Part shown: positions 23,038-32,043 of the stretch, one piece after another | Numbering within the stretch: position 1 is the first letter of the stretch | How the letters are laid out: every line of letters begins with the position of its first letter | Source of the DNA: Chloroflexota bacterium | Lineage (GTDB): Bacteria; Chloroflexota; Anaerolineae; Promineifilales; Promineifilaceae | Assembly (NCBI GenBank): GCA_024223125.1 | Contig: JAAEOP010000030.1 | Span: forward strand, 1-38,708 | Length of the DNA: 38,708 bases | Reading direction: 5' to 3' | Position numbers and translations under genes: made by a program | Notes under the pieces: generated by a model | Told to the model about the DNA's origin: nothing | Databases searched by the model: none | The model's input: only the letters and a program-made list of their open reading frames with translations

Positions 23038-24135
23038 GTGAGCAATTATCAACGAATGATTTATATTGTAGATGATGAAGAAAAATTGATTATTCGGCCG
23101 CTTAGGCGCTTGGCCAGACCTTTGCTAAGACGAGCAGAGTTCGATCATTATCAATTAAAGACCAACAGTGACCCGGTTGAAGCATTAGCGGCTATTCGCC
23201 AAGGAAAAGAAAATGGCGCCGATTTGGCCTTGGTCGTATCAGACCATATGATGCCCCAAATGCTTGGCCCAGATTTCCTCAAAGAAGTAAAAGAACTTTT
23301 CCCGGATGCACCCAGAATTATCCTAACTGGTTATGCAGACAAAGAAAACGCCATCGCCGCTCTCAATGAACTAGAGCTTTTCCAATACGTGGAAAAACCA
23401 TGGGATGATGATCAATTTAAGCAATTACTTTTACAAGGCTTGCACAAATATCGGCAAAATAAAATGGAAAGGATGTTTAGCCGTTACGTGCCTGTTAACG
23501 TGATTGAAGAATATATAGACCGCAATGATGAGGCTTTCTTGATAGGCAAAACTGTTGAAGCAACAGTGATGTTCCTGGATATTGTAGATTTTACCCGTCT
23601 GACAGAGAAAAAAGATGGCCCCTACGTGGTGGGCTTATTAAATGAATATCTGCCAAAATTTGTGCAAATTATTCATGACAATAATGGGATGTTAGATAAG
23701 TTCACCGGAGATGGATTAATGGCTTTGTTTGGAGTGCCAACATCTTCTGGTAGTGTTAGCACAGATGCCCAAAACGGAGTGAAAGCGGCTATAAAGATGA
23801 TTGAAGATGTAGAAGATATCAATTTCAAAACCAAAACAGAAACACCCCTCCGTATACGAATTGGGCTGAATACAGGCAAAATCGTGATTGGCAATATTGG
23901 CTCTTCTGACAGAGTGAATTACACGGCCGTGAGCGATACCGTCAACACGGCCGCTCGCATCGAAGATGCTGCCCGTCATTTTATTCATGATGATCCTGCC
24001 TGCATTCTTATTAGCCAATCTACTTATGAACAGGTAAAAGAAGCACTTGAAAATGAACTTTATTTTGAACCACAGCTGCCTACCAAGTTGCGGGGTAAAA
24101 AGGAAAAATATACCTTGTACCAGATTTCACGTTAA
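23038..24135 (+). CDS. Response regulator with class III nucleotide cyclase output (first copy)
   Basis: 365 residues. The receiver has acidic residues at D12/D13, phospho-acceptor D69 in VVSDHMMP, Thr in ILTGYAD and Lys in VEKPWDD. After a linker (FSRYVPVNVIEEYI) comes a class III cyclase domain with both metal Asp (MFLDIVDFTRL), the Lys-bearing DKFTGDGLMALFG, and the transition-state Asn and Arg in VNTAARIE. It should make cAMP or a similar cyclic nucleotide under phosphorylation control. Translation likely starts at GTG 23038 with AGGAGAGGG before it, not at the upstream in-frame ATG 22975, which lies in the structured leader. Confidence 0.92.
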   Translation: MSNYQRMIYIVDDEEKLIIRPLRRLARPLLRRAEFDHYQLKTNSDPVEALAAIRQGKENGADLALVVSDHMMPQMLGPDFLKEVKELFPDAPRIILTGYADKENAIAALNELELFQYVEKPWDDDQFKQLLLQGLHKYRQNKMERMFSRYVPVNVIEEYIDRNDEAFLIGKTVEATVMFLDIVDFTRLTEKKDGPYVVGLLNEYLPKFVQIIHDNNGMLDKFTGDGLMALFGVPTSSGSVSTDAQNGVKAAIKMIEDVEDINFKTKTETPLRIRIGLNTGKIVIGNIGSSDRVNYTAVSDTVNTAARIEDAARHFIHDDPACILISQSTYEQVKEALENELYFEPQLPTKLRGKKEKYTLYQISR

Positions 24136-24205
24136 GGGTCTGTTCGTTATTAACCAATCTGGAAACACCAAAGTTATTTTTGATTGCACCCTAAGGAGGC
24201 CAATC

Positions 24206-25270
24206 ATGCCATTGGGAACAGTCGTAGTTGTTGACGATGAAGAAATGATCACAAAACCAGTTAAGCGATTATTAAACCGCTATTTCAAGGACGAGGGCCT
24301 CGATTATCAAGTCATCACTTCAATCTCGCCCGAAGAGGCGTTGGCCTATATCGAAAATGATCCCCTGGATGTAGCCCTGGTCATCTCAGATGTGATGATG
24401 GAACAAATGAACGGCCTGGAATTTTTGCAGGCTGTCAATGTGTGTCACCCTACTGCCTTGATGATAGTTTTAACAGGCTATACTGATACTAAAACTTTTA
24501 ATGCCTTAAATCAGCAGTTGGAACTTTATAGTTATCAGCAAAAGCCCTGGGATGATCAGCAATTAATCCACACCGTAAAAAATGCCCTCAATCTTTATCG
24601 TCGGAAAATGCTCCTCAGCCGTTACGTGCCGGAAGAGATCATTGAACAAGTCTTAAACCATCCTGACAATAAAGTATTAGAAGGAACCGAACTGGAAGCC
24701 ACAATATTGTTTCTGGATATTCGAGACTCAACCTCCTTGTTTTCATCTAAACAAATGGGCCCCAAAAAAGCACTCAACCACCTCAATCAATATTTTGAAG
24801 AATTCTTAACTGTTCTGAATAATTATGATGGCATTCTGGATAAATTTATGGGGGATGGCATTATGGCCTTGTTTGGAGTGCCGTTTCCCAGTAGTCATCC
24901 GGCCGAAGATGCCAAACAGGCCGTAAGAGCTGCCCTGGAAATGAGACAAGCGGCCAATCGCTTAAACCAGAAAAATAAAACATTTCCTTTGTCTATTGGG
25001 GTTGGCATTAGCACAGGTCAGGTGATTGCCGGAAATATCGGTACGACTTCCAGAGCAAACTATACTGTCCTGGGCCGGGATGTGAATATTGCCTCGCGTC
25101 TGGAAAAAGCCGCAGACTCAATTCCAGATGGCATTCTCATCAGTGGTAGTACCTATAAATATGTTGACGATATGATTGACGCTGTACCGTACCCATTAGT
25201 TGAAGATGATGCCCTGGCCAAGAAAAAGGGTAACTTTAAGGCTTATGAAGTTAAAAGTTTGAAATCATAA
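24206..25270 (+). CDS. Response regulator with class III nucleotide cyclase output (second copy)
   Basis: 354 residues with the same architecture as the preceding gene. Receiver: VVVVDDEE, phospho-acceptor Asp in VISDVMME, Thr in VLTGYTD, Lys in QQKPWDD. Cyclase: metal Asp pair in LFLDIRDSTSL, DKFMGDGIMALFG, and Asn/Arg in VNIASRLE, so the catalytic set is complete. The start at ATG 24206 has a near-perfect AAGGAGG; the in-frame ATG at 24047 lies inside the first cyclase gene and encodes no conserved sequence. The two copies are divergent enough to be an old duplication. A terminator follows. Confidence 0.92.
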   Translation: MPLGTVVVVDDEEMITKPVKRLLNRYFKDEGLDYQVITSISPEEALAYIENDPLDVALVISDVMMEQMNGLEFLQAVNVCHPTALMIVLTGYTDTKTFNALNQQLELYSYQQKPWDDQQLIHTVKNALNLYRRKMLLSRYVPEEIIEQVLNHPDNKVLEGTELEATILFLDIRDSTSLFSSKQMGPKKALNHLNQYFEEFLTVLNNYDGILDKFMGDGIMALFGVPFPSSHPAEDAKQAVRAALEMRQAANRLNQKNKTFPLSIGVGISTGQVIAGNIGTTSRANYTVLGRDVNIASRLEKAADSIPDGILISGSTYKYVDDMIDAVPYPLVEDDALAKKKGNFKAYEVKSLKS

Positions 25271-25305
25271 TTAGATTCTACTGAAAAAGGATCGTTTTGA
25301 GTAAT

Positions 25306-25364
25306 AAACCCGGTTTCTATAGTCGAGTGACTAACATGAAATCGGGCAATAAACCGGGTTTTTT
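25306..25364 (+). terminator. Terminator of the signalling operon
   Basis: AAACCCGGTTT (25306-25316) and AAACCGGGTTT (25351-25361) are perfectly complementary, with a small inner hairpin AGTC-GAGT-GACT, followed by a T-run ending at 25364. It separates the cyclases from the Ser/Thr kinase gene. Confidence 0.75.
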
Positions 25365-25433
25365 CAATGGAGTAAAGTGACTATCATTGGGATGAGATGC
25401 TGCCGGTAAGAGGTGTAGATTAGGAGGCGTATT

Positions 25434-27434
25434 GTGTCGGTGAAAACTTACGGCCGTTATGAAATCCAAAGAGAGTTAGGGCGGGGTGGTATGGCTTCCG
25501 TTTATCTGGCGTATGACCCCCGTTTTCGGCGGGAAGTGGCTTTGAAGGTGTTACCTAGCCAGTTTACCCATGATCCCATGTTTCGGGCGCGGTTTGAACG
25601 CGAAGCACAGACGATTGCCGCTCTGGAACATCCAGCCATTGTGCCGGTGCATGATTTTGGCGAGGATCACGGCCAGCCGTATATTGTGATGCGCTATATG
25701 TCTGGCGGGTCGCTGGTAGATTGGTTGGCAAAGGGGCCGATTCCTCTGGAGCAGGCTACGGTTATTCTGGCGCGGGTGGCCGGGGCGTTGGACCGGGCAC
25801 ATAAGCAAGGGGTCATCCACCGCGACTTGAAGCCGGGCAATATTTTGTTTGATCAGTATGATGATGCTTTTCTGGCGGATTTTGGGATTGCCAAAATTGT
25901 GGAAGCGACGGCCGCTCTCACTGGCAGCGGTATGGTGGGGACGCCCGCCTACATGAGTCCAGAACAGGTAAAAGGGGAGCAGATTGACGGCCGTGCTGAC
26001 ATCTATACTCTGGGCGTCATTTTGTATGAAATGTTGGTGGGGGCGCAGCCGTATGAAGCGACAACGCCTTACGGCTTGATGTTTAAGCATGTGCATGAAC
26101 CGGTTCCCCATTTGCTGGATAAAATGGACACGCTGCCTCCCAGCCTGGATATGACCATCAGCAAAGCGATGGCTAAAAAGGTGGATCATCGCTTTGAAAC
26201 GGCCGGGGAAATGGCGGCATCGGTAACGGCCGTCACCCACCATCAGCCACAAATCAAACCAACACCGCTACCGGAACCAGTAGAAGAAGAGCCGCCACTA
26301 CCAATAATTGAAACGGCCGTTACTCGCATCGTCCCCGAAACGATAGAACCGCCAACAGTGGAGGCTACGGTTGAGGAAGTGGAGTTGGAGACGGCCGAAC
26401 CGATTCCTACTGAAACGGTCGAACCAATTCCTGTTGAGGCGCCTGAAATAGAGACATCGGCTTCTTTGCCGACGGCCGTGCCGCAGATTGAGCCGCAAGT
26501 AGAAATTGAGCCGGAAGTGGAAATGGAAGCGGTCTCAGAACCGGCGTTGGCAACGGCCAAATTTGTACCGCTACCAGCCAAAGTTGAACAACCACCCTTA
26601 CAGCGGCGGCTGCCGGTCTGGGCCTGGGGGATCATTGGACTGGTTTTGTTGGCGCTGCTGATTGGAGTAGGACGCGGGTTGTTGTCGAGAGGGACAGCCG
26701 TTTCTGAACCCGATATAGAACAGAGAATTGCCGGAACCACCGCGTCTGAATTTATTCAACAGAAATGGGGTGAAGGGTTTCGTATCACTGATCTGACATA
26801 TGGGGATGGGGTGTGGGGCGTGATCATGTCCCAGAATAGTCCCTACGGCCGTCAGACATACTATGTTACAGAAGCATTCCCGACAGAGACAATTGAGCAG
26901 AAATGGAAAGAAGGGTTCCGTATTACCGATCTGACATATAGTGATGGGGTGTGGGGGGTGGTGTTGTCTCAGGATAGTCCATACGGCCGTCAAACCTGGT
27001 ACACAACCGAGGCCTTCCCTAAAGAAGTCATCCAACAGAAATGGGAAGAGGGGTTCCGCATTACTGATCTGGCGTATGGGGATGGAGTGTGGGGGGTGGT
27101 GTTGTCGCAGGATAGTCCATACGGCCGTCAAACCTGGTACACAACCGAGGCCTTTTCCACGGAAACCATCCAACAAAAATGGGAAGAAGGATTCCGTATT
27201 ACCAGTGTGGCGTATGGGGATGGGGTGTGGGGGGTGGTGTTATCGCAGAATACTCCTTACGGCCGTCAAACCTGGTTTACGACGGAAGCCTTTCCGGCGG
27301 AAACGATTCAGCAAAAGTGGGAAGAAGGGTTCCGCATTACCAGTGTAGCTTACGGAGATGGGGTGTGGGGGGCAGTGTTGTCGCAGGATAGTCCATACGG
27401 CCGTCAGACTTGGCAGCTTGTGCCTGATTTTTAA
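25434..27434 (+). CDS. Membrane Ser/Thr protein kinase with five 46-residue C-terminal repeats
   Basis: 666 residues. A complete Hanks kinase domain comes first (about 8-265): GRGGMASVYLAYD, VALKVL, VIHRDLKPGNILF, DFGIAKI, GTPAYMSPEQ. A Pro/Glu/Thr/Val-rich linker (about 280-385) leads to one transmembrane segment (WAWGIIGLVLLALLIGVG, about 395-412). The outer part is five tandem repeats of exactly 46 residues (from about 442), each like KWEEGFRITSVAYGDGVWGV then LSQDSPYGRQTW. From memory these resemble the DUF7477 repeats of plant MUT9-like casein kinases. The start is GTG 25434 after AGGAGG. It could phosphorylate partners of the nearby FHA kinase; that link is inference. Confidence 0.92.
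   Translation: MSVKTYGRYEIQRELGRGGMASVYLAYDPRFRREVALKVLPSQFTHDPMFRARFEREAQTIAALEHPAIVPVHDFGEDHGQPYIVMRYMSGGSLVDWLAKGPIPLEQATVILARVAGALDRAHKQGVIHRDLKPGNILFDQYDDAFLADFGIAKIVEATAALTGSGMVGTPAYMSPEQVKGEQIDGRADIYTLGVILYEMLVGAQPYEATTPYGLMFKHVHEPVPHLLDKMDTLPPSLDMTISKAMAKKVDHRFETAGEMAASVTAVTHHQPQIKPTPLPEPVEEEPPLPIIETAVTRIVPETIEPPTVEATVEEVELETAEPIPTETVEPIPVEAPEIETSASLPTAVPQIEPQVEIEPEVEMEAVSEPALATAKFVPLPAKVEQPPLQRRLPVWAWGIIGLVLLALLIGVGRGLLSRGTAVSEPDIEQRIAGTTASEFIQQKWGEGFRITDLTYGDGVWGVIMSQNSPYGRQTYYVTEAFPTETIEQKWKEGFRITDLTYSDGVWGVVLSQDSPYGRQTWYTTEAFPKEVIQQKWEEGFRITDLAYGDGVWGVVLSQDSPYGRQTWYTTEAFSTETIQQKWEEGFRITSVAYGDGVWGVVLSQNTPYGRQTWFTTEAFPAETIQQKWEEGFRITSVAYGDGVWGAVLSQDSPYGRQTWQLVPDF
26757..27434 (+). 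repeat. Five in-frame 138-bp tandem repeats
   Basis: Equivalent codons recur at 26760, 26898, 27036, 27174 and 27312, an exact 138-bp step, up to the stop codon. Each unit contains one ACGGCCGT at the same place (the Tyr-Gly-Arg codons). Central units 2 to 5 are most alike, which points to recent duplication or homogenisation. Confidence 0.95.
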
Positions 27435-27490
27435 GGAAGCGGCCGTTTGTTAAGCCTCCGTAAATGTAACCGATTTAACACCCTGTTTCG

Positions 27491-27519
27491 ATGAAACTTC
27501 GCCTTAACTCAGGTATAAT
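27491..27519 (+). promoter_or_regulatory. Promoter of dnaG-rpoD
   Basis: A perfect TATAAT (27514-27519) has ATGAAA (27491-27496, 4 of 6 matches to TTGACA) at 17-nt spacing. It leaves a leader of about 50 nt before dnaG. Confidence 0.55.
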
Positions 27520-27577
27520 CGCGGCCGCTCCCAACAAATTTCTTCCAAAACGGTACAGAGGCCGTATCCATTAGAAA

Positions 27578-29548
27578 ATGAGTGTGACGCAGGAAATTAA
27601 AAGCCGTTTAGATTTAATAGATTTTGTTTCTGAAACCGTTTCATTGCGGAAGTCAGGACGAAATTATGCTGGCTTTTGTCCGTTCCATTCCAATACCCGT
27701 ACCCCCGCATTTTTTGTCTTCCCAGAAACGCAAACCTGGCGCTGCTTTGGCGCCTGCGCTGAAGGTGGGGATGTTTTTTCCTTTTTGATGAAGCGGGATG
27801 GTATGGATTTTAAGGAAGCGCTGACCATTCTGGCGCAGCGGGCTGGTGTGGAACTGAAGCCCTTTACCCCAGAAGAAAAGAAACGGCGCACCCATGAGGA
27901 AAAGTTAACTGATTTGTTGGCGGCCGCAGCCGATTATTTCCACCAATTATTTTTACATGCTCCACAGTCGGAAGGGGCACGAGGATATATTAACGGCCGC
28001 AGCCTGTCTGACACCACCAGCGCCACCTTCAAAATAGGGTTTGCCTTGAATTCTTGGAATGCGTGTCGCGCCCATTTTAATGCTCAGGGGTACAGTGATT
28101 CAGAATTGGTAGAAGTGGGTTTGCTGACGGAAAATGAAGAGAAAGGGACGAAGTATGATCGCTTTCGTAACCGGCTGATGATACCGATTCGCAACAGTGA
28201 CGGCCGTACTGTAGGCTTTGGCGCCCGCACTTTAGACAAAGATGGTATTCCCAAATATCTTAATTCGCCGCAGACGGCCGTTTTTGATAAAAGCCATTTG
28301 TTGTTTGGTTTGGACATGGCCAGGCGAGACATTCGCGAAGCGCGGCAGGCAGTTATTGTCGAAGGGTACATGGATGTGATGCAGGCGTGGCAGGCTGGTT
28401 TCCGTAATGTGGTGGCGCAAATGGGTACGGCGCTGACGGAAGCGCAGCTAACCCAATTGAAGCGGTATACACGCCGTTTTGTGCTGGCCTTGGATGCGGA
28501 TGCGGCCGGGGCCAAAGCCACCTTACGCAGTTTACAGGTAGCCCGGCAAACATTAGACCGCGAGGTGGAAGTGAAGTTTGACGCTCGCGGGTTGGTGCAG
28601 CATGAGGGCCGTTTACAAGCAGATATTCGCATCGTCACCCTGCCGGAAGGGGAGGACCCGGACAGTATTATTCGTCAAGAGGTGGCTCGTTGGCCGCAGT
28701 TGGTCTCTCAGGCAAAGCCGGTGGTGGCATATGTGATTGATGTAGCTACAAAAGATTTGGATATGAATGACGCCAAAGCAAAAACGGCCGTTGCCCAACA
28801 AGTCATCCCCCTCATCAAAGACATCAACGAACCGTTGGAGCGGGATCATTACTGGCAGCAGTTGGCGCGGGCGTTGCGTGTAGATGAGCGAGCGTTGCGT
28901 CAGATTCGGCTGACAGAAAAACCGGCGCCGGCTAAACAGGCGCCAGCGCCAAAGGTGAAGAAGACGAAGGGGAATGCGTGGACGGCCGTGCCCCGGCAGG
29001 CAATGACAAACGGCAGTTCTTTAGCTACGGGAATGCGACAGTCTGATTATTTGGGCCAATGTTTGCAGAACTCAGCCCTTATTCGCATGGTGAATGAACG
29101 ATTGGAGAATGTGGGGCAGACGGCCGTGAGGGAAACTGACTTTAACGCACCCGAAGATCGAGCCATTACGCGGCATTTATACCAGTGGATTGACGGCCGT
29201 GCAGTTGCTCCGATTGATGAGTTGTGGGATATTTTAGATACTACCCTCACTAACCGGGTGCAATTTCTTCTCTCGCTTCCCCCAGCATCCGATGCCGAGT
29301 TGGAACGCCTGGCTGATACATTAGTTTTATCTGTGTTGGATTGGCGTTTAGAAAAAGCAAGACAACTGCTAAATGAGGTTAAACAGTTCATCAAAGAATC
29401 CCAGATTGAGAATGATCAGGACGTACTCACAATTTATCAGCAGCAGTTACGGGAGTTACCCTTGACTGTTTTACAAATCAATAAAGCGAGAAGTTCAATG
29501 TCAGCTACAAACCGGCGGCGAGCGGCCGACACGGTGCGTTATCAATAA
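27578..29548 (+). CDS. dnaG: DNA primase
   Basis: 656 residues. The CHC2-type zinc finger has C34 and H37 (CPFH) and C56/C60 in CFGACAEGG; the last pair is spaced C-x3-C instead of the common C-x2-C. The Toprim domain shows IVEGYMDVMQAW (metal Glu) and LALDADAAGAKA (metal Asp pair). A poorly conserved C-terminal region (about 440-656) would contact the helicase. It makes RNA primers at the replication fork. Few ribosome-binding features precede ATG 27578. It is followed 20 nt later by rpoD, the usual macromolecular synthesis pairing. Confidence 0.97.
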   Translation: MSVTQEIKSRLDLIDFVSETVSLRKSGRNYAGFCPFHSNTRTPAFFVFPETQTWRCFGACAEGGDVFSFLMKRDGMDFKEALTILAQRAGVELKPFTPEEKKRRTHEEKLTDLLAAAADYFHQLFLHAPQSEGARGYINGRSLSDTTSATFKIGFALNSWNACRAHFNAQGYSDSELVEVGLLTENEEKGTKYDRFRNRLMIPIRNSDGRTVGFGARTLDKDGIPKYLNSPQTAVFDKSHLLFGLDMARRDIREARQAVIVEGYMDVMQAWQAGFRNVVAQMGTALTEAQLTQLKRYTRRFVLALDADAAGAKATLRSLQVARQTLDREVEVKFDARGLVQHEGRLQADIRIVTLPEGEDPDSIIRQEVARWPQLVSQAKPVVAYVIDVATKDLDMNDAKAKTAVAQQVIPLIKDINEPLERDHYWQQLARALRVDERALRQIRLTEKPAPAKQAPAPKVKKTKGNAWTAVPRQAMTNGSSLATGMRQSDYLGQCLQNSALIRMVNERLENVGQTAVRETDFNAPEDRAITRHLYQWIDGRAVAPIDELWDILDTTLTNRVQFLLSLPPASDAELERLADTLVLSVLDWRLEKARQLLNEVKQFIKESQIENDQDVLTIYQQQLRELPLTVLQINKARSSMSATNRRRAADTVRYQ

Positions 29549-29568
29549 AGGTAAACCAGGAATAAGAA

Positions 29569-31269
29569 ATGATGGATTTGCAGCCTGAACTGGAAAACGA
29601 TGAATTTGAAGATGAACCTTTCGATAGTGAAGAAAATCTTGATATTGAAGCTATTGTCAAAAAAGCACGACGTTCGCAGCAGATAGACGAGTCTGATGTT
29701 CGGGCTTTATTAGCGACGGCCGGGGAAGAACAAGCCGGGCGTTTGTATGCTCGCTTACAAAAATTGAATATCCGTGTTGTAAATGCTGATGGTAAGACGG
29801 TTAACGAGTTAAATGAACCTTCCAGTTTTCTTGATCTGGAGGAGGAAGAAAGGGATGGGTCTGCAGATGACGCGACCGGTTACCTGACAGCAACTATCGA
29901 AGATGATCCCGTTCATACATATCTCAAAGAGATCGGGCAGGTTCCTCTGCTAACGGCCGACCAGGAAGTCTGGCTGTCTACCCGACTTACAGCAGCGACC
30001 CTGTTGGAAAAACTAAGCCTGCAAATTACCGAAGAAGGGCATGATGCCGAAGAAGAAGTAGACTTCGGGGCGATGATGGCTAATTACAATAATTTGCTTG
30101 CCGATTGGGAAGCGGTACAACAGGCTAGCGTTGAGATTCATGCAGACTTGCCGGATAGAGTGTCTCTTATTGAAGAAGCCCGTAACTTACGTAAAAGTTG
30201 GCAGGCTCAGGAAAGATCGTATATCCGCCTTTACCTGAATAGTGGCAAATGGGGCCAGGATGATGCCTGGACGGATCTGGCACAAGCTTGTTTTAAGATA
30301 TTTACGGCCGTGTACATCTTGCCGATAGACATCTCTCGCCAAGTACAGCGCTACTGCAAAGAAGAAAACCAGTTTCCTCCAAATGATGTTGTATACGAAT
30401 GGCTTTCAGCCGATAAAGTAGGACTCACATACAACGAATTTATGGTGTACGAACTGGCTGAAGAAGCCAAGATTTCTCTCACTGGCGCTAACTTACGTCT
30501 CGTCGTCAGTGTGGCTAAACGGTATATGGGGCGCGGTATTCATCTTCTCGATCTGGTGCAAGAAGGGAATGTCGGTCTGCTGCGGGCGGTGGAGAAATTT
30601 GACCATACCAAAGGATACAAATTCAGCACCTACGCTACCTGGTGGATTCGCCAGGCTGTCAGCCGGGCTATTGCTGATCAGGCCCGCACCATTCGCATCC
30701 CTGTGCATATGTTTGAAACCATCAACAAAATCGTCAAAATGCAGCGCGATCTTGTACAAACTCTCGGCCATGAACCAACCGATGAAGAGTTGGCGTTGGA
30801 ATTGGATTTCTTAACTTCTGAAGAGTCTCAAGCTATCAAAAAAGCTCTAGCCGATGATACGGCCGTAGACCCCGTGCTTAACCGCAAATGGCGGCAGGCT
30901 GTCTCCAAAATTCGGGACATCAAACGCATCTCCATGGATCCGATGTCGTTAGAATCACCCGTTGGTAATGAAGACTCTACCGAATATGGTGACTTCATTC
31001 CCGATGAAAGCGCCCAAGAACCGGTAGATGCAGCCTCCAAAGAACTGCTGCGTGAACAAATTCGCCAGGTTCTGGGCTTCCTCAGCGAACGAGAGCGGGA
31101 AGTGTTGGAAATGCGCTTCGGCTTGAATGATGGCAAAGATCATACGTTGGAAGAAGTCGGCCGTGAATTTGGCGTTACTCGTGAACGTATTCGCCAGATA
31201 GAAGCCAAAGCGCTGCGTAAGCTTCGCCATCCCAGCCGCAGTAAAGCCCTGCGGGATTACTTGATGTAA
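29569..31269 (+). CDS. rpoD: Primary RNA polymerase sigma factor RpoD
   Basis: 566 residues. An acidic N-terminal region 1.1-like part (about 1-100) is followed by region 1.2 ([21 protein letters not shown]), a non-conserved insert, region 2 ([27 protein letters not shown], then [24 protein letters not shown]), region 3 and region 4 ([44 protein letters not shown]). It recognises TTGACA/TATAAT promoters like those seen in this window. Either ATG 29569 or 29572 may be used. It follows dnaG as in many bacteria. Confidence 0.97.
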   Translation: MMDLQPELENDEFEDEPFDSEENLDIEAIVKKARRSQQIDESDVRALLATAGEEQAGRLYARLQKLNIRVVNADGKTVNELNEPSSFLDLEEEERDGSADDATGYLTATIEDDPVHTYLKEIGQVPLLTADQEVWLSTRLTAATLLEKLSLQITEEGHDAEEEVDFGAMMANYNNLLADWEAVQQASVEIHADLPDRVSLIEEARNLRKSWQAQERSYIRLYLNSGKWGQDDAWTDLAQACFKIFTAVYILPIDISRQVQRYCKEENQFPPNDVVYEWLSADKVGLTYNEFMVYELAEEAKISLTGANLRLVVSVAKRYMGRGIHLLDLVQEGNVGLLRAVEKFDHTKGYKFSTYATWWIRQAVSRAIADQARTIRIPVHMFETINKIVKMQRDLVQTLGHEPTDEELALELDFLTSEESQAIKKALADDTAVDPVLNRKWRQAVSKIRDIKRISMDPMSLESPVGNEDSTEYGDFIPDESAQEPVDAASKELLREQIRQVLGFLSEREREVLEMRFGLNDGKDHTLEEVGREFGVTRERIRQIEAKALRKLRHPSRSKALRDYLM

Positions 31270-31310
31270 AGTATATAGCTCTTTTTCCAGACTTTGCTGG
31301 AAAAAATAAT

Positions 31311-31358
31311 GAAATGTGAACAATGAATTGTGAATGAATCCTCACTTCACAATTCATT
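31311..31358. repeat. Heptamer array with 13-bp inverted repeat after rpoD
   Basis: GAAATGT, GAACAAT, GAATTGT and GAATGAA follow in 7-bp phase (31311-31338). AATGAATTGTGAA (31322-31334) is perfectly complementary to TTCACAATTCATT (31346-31358), so the second side carries the complementary words, as in the array at 8354. Confidence 0.75.
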
Positions 31359-31370
31359 ATTTTCCTGATT

Positions 31371-31389
31371 ATCGACTTTTTTTGTCGAT
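31371..31389. repeat. ATCGAC/GTCGAT hairpin, copy 2
   Basis: ATCGAC (31371-31376) and GTCGAT (31384-31389) flank seven T residues. The flanks (TT before, GTGG or GTTGG after) match the copy at 6665-6684. Confidence 0.6.
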
Positions 31390-31408
31390 GTGGAATCTGT
31401 CAAAGCCT

Positions 31409-31432
31409 AATCTCCAAATCTCTCAATCTCCA
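31409..31432 (+). repeat. Short AATCTC array with 8-bp period
   Basis: AATCTC recurs at 31409, 31417 and 31425. The words are those of the right half of the dnaX/ybaB array, but the step is 8 bp. Confidence 0.6.
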
Positions 31433-31499
31433 ACATTTTCCCCCGTAAAAAACACCAGATTCACCGGGCTTTTTTTGTACGTTTTTGCCGCCCCCTTTG

Positions 31500-31528
31500 T
31501 TGCCCACCACTGGTGCTTGTGATAGAAT
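31500..31528 (+). promoter_or_regulatory. Promoter of the nuo operon
   Basis: TTGCCC (31500-31505), a 17-nt spacer and TAGAAT (31523-31528) lie 134 nt before nuoA. The long leader in between has no obvious gene. Confidence 0.55.
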
Positions 31529-31662
31529 GCACAGAGTAAATTTGGAAGTGACGGAAGCGGGCGCCCACATAAAATCAGGTCTGTTTTCAACATAAAATAA
31601 ACCTGAATTTCCCTTGCTTGAGTCTGCAACTGTCCTGCCCCCAGAAGTGAGATTACCAGCTT

Positions 31663-32043
31663 ATGGACAATCAAATAGTTGTTGATTATCTGCCTGTTTT
31701 AATATTGCTTGGAGTGGCCCTCTTTTTTGCCTTGCTGCTTCCGGGCTTATCATTGGCTTTGGGGCCAAAGCGTTCATCTAAGGATGCCGCCCCCCATAAA
31801 TATGTAGCTTACGAGTCTGGCATGGCTGCCATTGGTGAGGCACAACGTCGCTTGCCGGTGAAGTTTTACCGGATTGCTGTCCTGTTTATCTTGTTCGATG
31901 TAGATATTATTTTGTTAGTCCCCTGGGCTGTCACCTTTCGAGACCTGGGCTTTTATGGTCTGGGTGTGATGGGGATTTTTATTTTCTTGTTTATTCTGGG
32001 TGACATTTGGATCTGGAAAAAGGGGGTGTTGGAATGGGACTAG
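31663..32043 (+). CDS. nuoA: NADH-quinone oxidoreductase subunit A
   Basis: A 126-residue membrane subunit of complex I with three hydrophobic helices (about 9-33, 66-88 and 96-115). The conserved loop [26 protein letters not shown] is the quinone-site loop of NuoA (E. coli YESG motif). It begins the nuo operon and overlaps nuoB by 10 nt. The ribosome-binding site is weak (AAGTGAGA). Confidence 0.95.
   Translation: MDNQIVVDYLPVLILLGVALFFALLLPGLSLALGPKRSSKDAAPHKYVAYESGMAAIGEAQRRLPVKFYRIAVLFILFDVDIILLVPWAVTFRDLGFYGLGVMGIFIFLFILGDIWIWKKGVLEWD

Larger units (their letters stand above)
31270..31662. other. Structured intergenic region between rpoD and nuoA
   Basis: This 393-nt gap holds no convincing gene. 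In order it contains a 9-bp hairpin TTTTTCCAG/CTGGAAAAA (31282-31290 with 31297-31305), a heptamer array with a 13-bp inverted repeat, an ATCGAC/GTCGAT hairpin, an 8-bp-period AATCTC array, and the nuo promoter. The first hairpin has A residues, not T, after it on the plus strand, so the true terminator of rpoD is unclear. Confidence 0.7.

Noticed and set aside
24047..24205. Long N-terminal extension of the second cyclase
   Set aside because: It is the other-frame reading of the end of the first cyclase gene; AAGGAGG and the receiver domain point to ATG 24206.
18541..25270. Classical antiphage system such as CBASS or Avs
   Set aside because: The cyclases are class III receiver-linked enzymes rather than CD-NTases, and no nuclease, protease or pore-forming effector is encoded nearby; a regulatory role is more likely from what is visible.
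25551..26252. 233-codon antisense frame in the Ser/Thr kinase gene
   Set aside because: It lies opposite the conserved kinase domain, with His/Arg-rich shadow composition and no family features.
26243..26740. Ser/Gly/Thr-rich antisense frame opposite the kinase linker
   Set aside because: It is the complement of the Glu/Pro/Thr-rich linker codons; the low complexity explains the open frame.
31282..31305. Rho-independent terminator of rpoD
   Set aside because: The stem is good, but it is preceded by T and followed by A on the plus strand, the wrong order for intrinsic termination of rpoD.
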